Shown: piece by piece, positions 37,798-38,293 of the stretch | How positions within the stretch are numbered: position 1 is the stretch's first letter | Layout of the letters: every line of letters starts with the position of its first letter | Source: Coriobacteriia bacterium | GTDB lineage: Bacteria > Actinomycetota > Coriobacteriia > Anaerosomatales > SLCP01 | Length of the DNA stretch: 38,293 nt | Direction of reading: 5' to 3' | Assembly (NCBI GenBank): GCA_019429145.1 | Contig: JAHYJI010000010.1 | Span: 1 to 38,293 of the forward strand | Position numbers and translations under genes: made by a program | The notes under the pieces: model-generated | Database searches by the model: none | The model's input: the letters and a program-made list of their open reading frames with translations, nothing else | Told to the model about the DNA's origin: nothing

Positions 37798-37832
37798 GGA
37801 TACACTGAATGGATACACCACGAGTGTATCCG
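37798..37832. promoter_or_regulatory. Triple half-site operator of the vapBC promoter
   Basis: GGATACAC occurs at 37798-37805 and 37811-37818, and its inverse GTGTATCC at 37824-37831; the three start exactly 13 bases apart. The last two form a perfect inverted repeat around CACGA. On the minus strand TACACT (37828-37823) could be the vapB -10 box, with TGGAAG 17 bases upstream as a poor -35. The array lies between vapB and oraS (ATG 37874), so bound antitoxin could affect both directions. Confidence 0.7.
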
Positions 37833-37873
37833 ATTGCCCTGACATCTTCCACGCTGAGGGAGGTCTGAACCCC

Positions 37874-38236
37874 ATGGTCCGGCCCGACACGTACCACGAG
37901 GTCCGCCAGCACCTGGCAGACCTGAGCGACGCCGAGCTCGAGGTCCGGTTCTGGGAGGGAGCCCGGGCAGTCGTCGAGCCGCTCGTCGAGCTCGCCCGCA
38001 CCCACACCTCGCCCTCGATCGAGCGCAGCGTGCTCATGCGCATGGGCATCGACTCGCCTACCTGTATGGCGGTCGTCGCCGAGTGCGAGAAGCGCGGCCT
38101 GCTCGGCCACGGCGCCGGTCACGTGGTGCTGGTGCTCATGCAGGTGTGGGAGTGCGAAGCGCCCGAGGCCGCACGCCGGCTTGCGGCCGGCGAGGGCTGG
38201 GAGGTCGCCGAGGCGAAGTGGGGTGGCGCCCGATGA
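37874..38236 (+). CDS. oraS: D-ornithine 4,5-aminomutase, S subunit
   Basis: OraS is the small subunit of adenosylcobalamin- and PLP-dependent D-ornithine 4,5-aminomutase, which turns D-ornithine into 2,4-diaminopentanoate. The 120-residue protein follows the clostridial one closely: HLADLSDAELEVRFWEGA (residues 13-30), VEPLVELARTHTSPSIERSVLMRMG (in part TSPSIERSVLMRMG), KRGLLGHGAGHVVLVL near 77-92 and a C-terminal AARRLAAGEGWEVAEAKWGG. ATG 37874 has GAGGGAGG upstream. Its TGA overlaps the oraE ATG. It is separated from ortB by the vapBC cassette on the other strand, so it needs a promoter of its own or read-through. Confidence 0.94.
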   Translation: MVRPDTYHEVRQHLADLSDAELEVRFWEGARAVVEPLVELARTHTSPSIERSVLMRMGIDSPTCMAVVAECEKRGLLGHGAGHVVLVLMQVWECEAPEAARRLAAGEGWEVAEAKWGGAR

Positions 38237-38293
38237 GCGCCGACCGCCTGCCCCCCGACCCGCCGCTTCGTCCCGACGAGAAACTCGACATCG
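38233..38293 (+). CDS. oraE: D-ornithine 4,5-aminomutase, E subunit (5' end only)
   Basis: Only the first 20 codons are in the window; the gene continues to the right. ATG 38233 overlaps the oraS TGA (ATGA), as expected for the two subunits of one enzyme. The visible end LRPDEKLDI resembles the N-terminal NEKLD stretch of clostridial OraE. OraE binds adenosylcobalamin and PLP. Assignment depends mostly on position after oraS. Confidence 0.8.
   Translation, partial: MSADRLPPDPPLRPDEKLDI

Noticed and set aside
37056-37873. Target-site duplication flanking the vapBC cassette
   Set aside because: Both sides hold a GAGGG-like string, but this resembles ribosome-site sequence and no clean direct repeat was found.
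1-38293. CRISPR array, insertion sequence, prophage or rRNA
   Set aside because: No regularly spaced repeats, transposase or integrase motifs, phage genes or rRNA stretches were seen on either strand.

Overview
The window is about 38 kb of GC-rich DNA, densely packed with short intergenic gaps and many GTG starts and 4-base start/stop overlaps. Gene content suggests an anaerobic, amino-acid-fermenting bacterium of the Actinomycetota, most plausibly a Coriobacteriia/Anaerosomatales-like lineage. The reasons are an actinobacterial-style metG-tatD-(rpfB/yabE)-rsmA-ispE...glmU-prs-rplY-pth neighbourhood with a tRNA-Gln beside glmU, combined with Veg and SpoVG, a V-type ATPase, an NfnAB ferredoxin/NADP enzyme and an ornithine-fermentation operon. 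The taxonomic placement is inference; there is no rRNA in the window.

Region 1 (1-9981, all +): translation, cell wall and precursor housekeeping. Order: metG end, tatD, an iron-sulfur flavoprotein-like gene, a YabE-type wall protein, rsmA, veg, ispE, a nucleotidyltransferase, spoVG, tRNA-Gln(UUG), glmU, prs, rplY, pth. The order is nearly that of the Bacillus subtilis metS-yabD-yabE-ksgA-veg-ispE-spoVG-glmU-prs-ctc-pth region. Clear sigma-70-like promoters precede the yabE-type gene, veg and the tRNA, and a strong hairpin follows veg.

Region 2 (10031-20139, mixed strands): an M23 murein hydrolase with a coiled coil (-), a small DUF4870-like membrane protein (+), an ApbE flavin transferase lipoprotein (-), nfnA-nfnB (+), an orphan LytTR response regulator (+) behind an unusual inverted-repeat leader, a UPF0210/ACT-domain pair (-), a DUF951 protein (+), and a translationally coupled pair of a CapA-like metallophosphatase and a degenerate M23-like membrane protein (-).

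Region 3 (20248-29299, +): a complete V-type ATPase operon in the order H/G-like stalk, I, K, E, C, F, A, B, small membrane ORF, D, closed by an 11-bp perfect hairpin. The rotor proteolipid carries the residues that bind Na+ in the Enterococcus hirae enzyme, so a sodium-coupled motor is likely.

Region 4 (29358-33566, -): the pmbA/tldD protease pair and an NlpC/P60 wall hydrolase whose coiled coil resembles that of the M23 protein in region 2.

Region 5 (33781-38293): a zinc-ribbon protein of unknown function, then the oxidative D-ornithine degradation operon ord-ortA-ortB-[vapC-vapB on the opposite strand]-oraS-oraE (cut by the window edge). A toxin-antitoxin cassette sits in the middle of the operon, and its operator, with three half-sites at exact 13-bp spacing, lies just upstream of oraS. 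Together with NfnAB, a possibly Na+-coupled V-ATPase and ApbE, this points to an energy metabolism based on amino-acid fermentation. No intergenic gap exceeds 300 bases.
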